From the NCBI GenBank assembly GCA_013400115.1, contig VXBP01008525.1, positions 70,021-134,020 on the forward strand: 64,000 nt of DNA. Direction: 5' to 3'. This DNA comes from Rhinopomastus cyanomelas. Its lineage: Eukaryota > Chordata > Aves > Bucerotiformes > Rhinopomastidae. Of this stretch, positions 60,593-64,000 are shown piece after piece (the first letter of the stretch is position 1; every line of letters begins with the position of its first letter). The notes under the pieces are model-generated. The model searched no databases. It was not told where the DNA came from and was given only the letters and a program-made list of their open reading frames with translations. A program made the position numbers and the translations under genes.

Positions 60593-61424
60593 GTAAAGAA
60601 TGTGGTAACCCCTAACAGTCCAAAAGTCAGTAACTGGGATATAGAAAAACCATCCATTGGGATTCTCCTCTCTCCGTTTTGAATACTACAAAGTGCCATT
60701 GTTTAACAAAGAATCTAAACAGTATGCAGCAGGTTAACTTTTGTATATTATGATTCTTCTGAGATTAAAAACTTTAGCCTTTAGATATAAAGCAAGAAAA
60801 CACAAACAACATCAGTAAACAAGTACTTTCCTTTTGAGATGAAAAAGTGGTTCTGTCTCTGTGCATGAATCTTGCATTTCCTGTGTTTATAGTAGAACAG
60901 AGAAGGTGGTTATCCTTGTGTCACCTGCAGAGGCAAGGAAGGAACTTCAGATCATTTGCAACTGTTAGACACCTAAAAGCAATGCAGACCACACCATTAA
61001 AGGGAAATTCATAAACCTATTAGATTATTTTACTTTGCTTCAATGTTAAATATTAGTCAGATATTGATGGACTTTAGACAATATATCAAGACTCTGCTAC
61101 TCTATAGGTAAAATATTGGATAAACTTCTTTTAGAAGTAATTTCCTTTATAGAGGATTTCCTCGAATACCAAACTTGGATGAAGCTTCATTTCAAATAAG
61201 CTATTCATTTCTTTTACATTTCAAGAATTTATACTGAAAAAAATTATTTTCCATAACTCATGTGAAAGAAAGAAGTTAAAGTTGGGAATTCAAGAGAACC
61301 CAGCAGTGGCTTTGACAGATTACATAGTAATGCACAGCAATTCAAATACAACTTGCAAGGGTGTACAAAGGGAGATGACTGTACATGCTTCTGCTTGTAA
61401 GAGTGATGCTCCAGGCTTCCCTGC
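60593..61424. other. ERC2 intron, unique sequence
   Basis: Nothing recognised. Confidence 0.5.
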
Positions 61425-62145
61425 CCTCCAATGAACTCATTAGTAGATTTCTGTCTCTTTTAACTGGTGAGCACAGAATCGCACACAGGACTCCAGATGT
61501 GGAGTCACCAGGGCAGAGTAGAGGGCAAGAACAATCTCTCTGAGACATACTGGCCACACTCTTCTTAATGAACCCTAGAATACTATTGGTGTTCTTGGCA
61601 ACAAGGGCACTCTGTTGGCTCAAGGTGACCTTACTGTCTACAAGGGCTCCAAGACCTATCTTTTCAAGGCTACTCCAGATGAATCCGTAATTTATACTGA
61701 TGCATGGGGTTGTTCCTCCCCAGGTGCAGGATCCTACACTTGCTTTTGTTGAACCTCATTAGATTCCTCTTTGTACAACTCTTTGGCTTGCCCAGTCACT
61801 CTGGATGACAGCACAGCCCTCTGGTGTGTCCGCCACTCTCTTGGCTTTGTATCATCTGCAAACTGGCTGAGAATACACTATGTTCTCTCCTCCAGATTTT
61901 TGATGAATATGTTGATCATAACTGGATCCAGTTCTGAGCCCTGGAGAACAGCACTTGTCACTAGTCTCCAAATTGACTCTACACTGTTGATAACAACTGT
62001 CTAGCTCTGTCATACAACCAGCTCTTAACCCACCTCTGCTGTCCATTCATCCAACCTGCACTGCATAATTTTCCTAATGAAGACATTAGGAAATTATGTC
62101 AAAGGATTTGCTGAAGTCAGGCAGCAATAACTATATTTCTTGAAT
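61425..62145 (-). mobile_element. CR1 LINE internal fragment, old subfamily
   Basis: Antisense ORF2 region: 'cttggcaacaagggcactct', 'gcatggggttgttcctcccc', 'ctttgtatcatctgcaaact', 'gagccctggagaacagcact' and 'gatttgctgaagtcaggcag'. It lacks the 3' tail, so it was fragmented after insertion. Confidence 0.85.
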
Positions 62146-62992
62146 TTTACATTTCAAAATGACAATTCCTGTAGAGAAGCGATTCTCCTGACCTGTAAAC
62201 ATGCTATTAAGATGTTGGATGTTTTTTTTCTTCCTGTATTTAAAATTAGAAATTTAAGTCTTTATAGTTGTTGTTTACCAAAACATAAACTAGGAGGCTT
62301 CATAGCAATAGAACATAAAGGAATGCAAGGCACACTTTTCTTGGTGTATCTGATTCCTTATTGTTACTTTAATTTCAATTTTTTTCAGTTGTATCTGGTG
62401 AATCACTTTTTAGAGTAACTCAGTGCTTTCAAAGTGAAACTGTGAGAAGATGCACCTTCAGATCCCTTCTACATATATGCAAGTTCTAATGCATAAATCT
62501 GCACTTAATAATGAACCCAAATAATTAATTAATTAAAAAAAGTTATCTTTAATGGCAATTCTGAACCAGTAATAAAATTAAGGAAAGGTTTTGTCTACTG
62601 AAGCCATCTGGTAGGGGAATGGGGTTGAGAAAAACATCCCAACCATTTATTTCACAGGGAGCAGGAGGCACATGGGGGGAAAAGATTCTGTTAAGGAATC
62701 ACACTAACTTCAATAACATGATTAGTTTTGAATAGGTAAGTAAGTCTGGCTATTATGTTAATATCTGCATTTCATAGGTAATATTCTTTAATTGGTATCT
62801 GGTCTATAGTCTAAATGTGAATTTTAACCTAGATGTTATTTGACCTTTATCTACTCTTCTGGCTACACGATGATGGTATTGATGTGTGCTGTGATAATAA
62901 GCTATATCTGCTACTTTTCAAGTTGCTCTTTAAACCAGGTGACTTGGAACAGTTGTGAATTTGCTCTGAGTTGTGGGTTGTTCCTTTTCTCC
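62146..62992. other. ERC2 intron, unique sequence
   Basis: Nothing recognised. Confidence 0.5.
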
Positions 62993-63072
62993 ACAGCTCC
63001 AGCAGCTCCACATCCCTCTTGAACCGAGGAGCCCAGACGTGGACACCATACTCCATTTGCGGTCTCACCATC
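62993..63072 (-). mobile_element. Inverted CR1 5' piece forming a palindrome with the next copy
   Basis: Antisense ORF2 segment 'ccagcagctccacatccctc' and 'ttgaaccgaggagcccagac', ending at the 'ggtctcaccat' site. Its 62998-63037 portion is the exact reverse complement of 63091-63130. Confidence 0.92.
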
Positions 63073-63602
63073 TGCAGTATTGTGTCCAGTTCTGGGCTCC
63101 TCGGTTCAAGAGGGATGTGGAGCTGCTGGAGAGGGTCCAGCATAGGGCAACGAAGATGATGAAGGAGGTGGAGCACCTCCCTTACGAGGAGAGGCTGAGG
63201 GAGTTGGGTCTCTTTAGCTTGGAGAAGAGAAGACTGATGGGTGATCTCATTAATGTCTACAAATATTTGAGGGGTGGGTGTCAGGAGGATGGAGCTGGGC
63301 TGTTCTCAGTGTCATGTAGTGATAGGATGAGGGGCAATGGTTGTAAGCTGGAACATAGGAGGCTCCACCTGAGAAGGAACTTCTTCACGGTGAGGGTGAT
63401 GGAGCCCTGGAACAGGCTGCCCAGGGGGGTTGTGGAGTCTCCATCACTGGAGATGTTCAAGGCCCACCTGGTTGTGTTCCTGTGTGACTTGGTCTAGGTG
63501 ATCCTGCTGTGTCAAGGGGGATTGGACTAGATGATCTTTTGAGGTCCCTTCCAGTGATTCTATGTAGTGATTCTATGATTCTATCATTCTATGATTCTGT
63601 GG
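63073..63602 (+). mobile_element. CR1 LINE, last 530 bases, young, nearly intact frame
   Basis: Sense copy with one open frame (62973-63497) encoding CVQFWAPRFKRDVELLERVQ, LRELGLFSLEKRRL and FFTVRVMEPWNRLPRG to CDLV stop, apart from a small in-frame deletion ('HLRRNFF'). Ends in repeats of 'gattctat' at 63556-63600. Confidence 0.95.
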
Positions 63603-64000
63603 AAGGAACCCAAAATGGAAGAATAGGTAAATTTTTTTGCTACCTCAAAAGCTCATTTAGATTTTAGTTAATCTTTAATTTTAATCAAAAATATATTATT
63701 GTTGAATAAGTAGATTGTTCTCCCCTCAGAACTTTCAGCCAGCAAACTTCTGTTGACTGAGGATGAGAACATGAAAGACATGAAAGGAAGATTGCACTTA
63801 CAAACCCAAATAAGCTGGCTGGCAAAAATAGAAAGCAACAGAATATTAACAGAAGACCTAAGAAAGTTTGCATTTAAAAGTGCATAATGCACAGCTGGTA
63901 AACAAATTAACAATAGAAAAATGCAATATTCATCATTCATTTGATTTTTAATGACTTCAATCATTATCAAACCTACGTTATCATGAAATAGCTTAAGAAA
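63603..64000. other. ERC2 intron, unique sequence to the window end
   Basis: Nothing recognised. Confidence 0.5.

Noticed and set aside
63556..63600. CRISPR-like or independent microsatellite array of 'gattctat' units
   Set aside because: This is the normal repeated end of CR1; eukaryotic context and no spacers.

Overview
This window is a bird nuclear genome segment. The evidence is a very high load of CR1 LINE fragments (about 38, both strands, nearly all 5'-truncated) carrying the avian CR1 3' end that finishes in short ATTCTATG-like repeats, together with two vertebrate genes in a known neighbour order. Many CR1 copies are very alike and still encode the ORF2 C-terminus, so CR1 activity was recent. 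A CR1-rich bird such as a woodpecker relative would fit, but that is a guess.

Genes. At the left edge is the 5' end of CCDC66 on the minus strand: a start exon coding only M-N-L-G inside a CpG island (about 1425-2165), then a 65-base exon 2 at 166-230. At 43831-44487 is the first coding exon of ERC2 (ELKS/CAST presynaptic active-zone scaffold) on the plus strand, in a larger exon that begins near 43686 with 5' UTR. The two genes diverge, as in human 3p14.3. A second CpG island (about 28460-29340) and a smaller GC-rich stretch (about 27110-27491) lie between them and are candidate ERC2 promoters or 5' UTR exons. No other protein-coding gene is supported.

Repeats. Most other structure is retroelement. 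The longest CR1 copy is at about 54870-56480 and includes part of the reverse transcriptase. One at 33944-35650 is broken by a 932-base assembly gap, and two more contain single-N junctions that hide missing CR1 sequence. A piece of CR1 5' region lies at 41500-42098. A decayed retroviral gag fragment is at about 22410-22990.

Most interesting. Two SINE-like insertions share one CR1-like tail but have different heads: 5S rRNA at 23041-23222 and tRNA-Lys at 52881-53054. The tRNA-headed copy keeps the last bases of the 5S head at its junction, which suggests head exchange or a three-part SINE. In addition, a compound CR1 3' end (two tails fused in tandem) occurs at three separate loci, and a CR1 palindrome has 40-base perfect arms at 62998-63130.

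Boundaries of repeats are estimates made by eye. Subfamily names are not assigned because no library search could be run.
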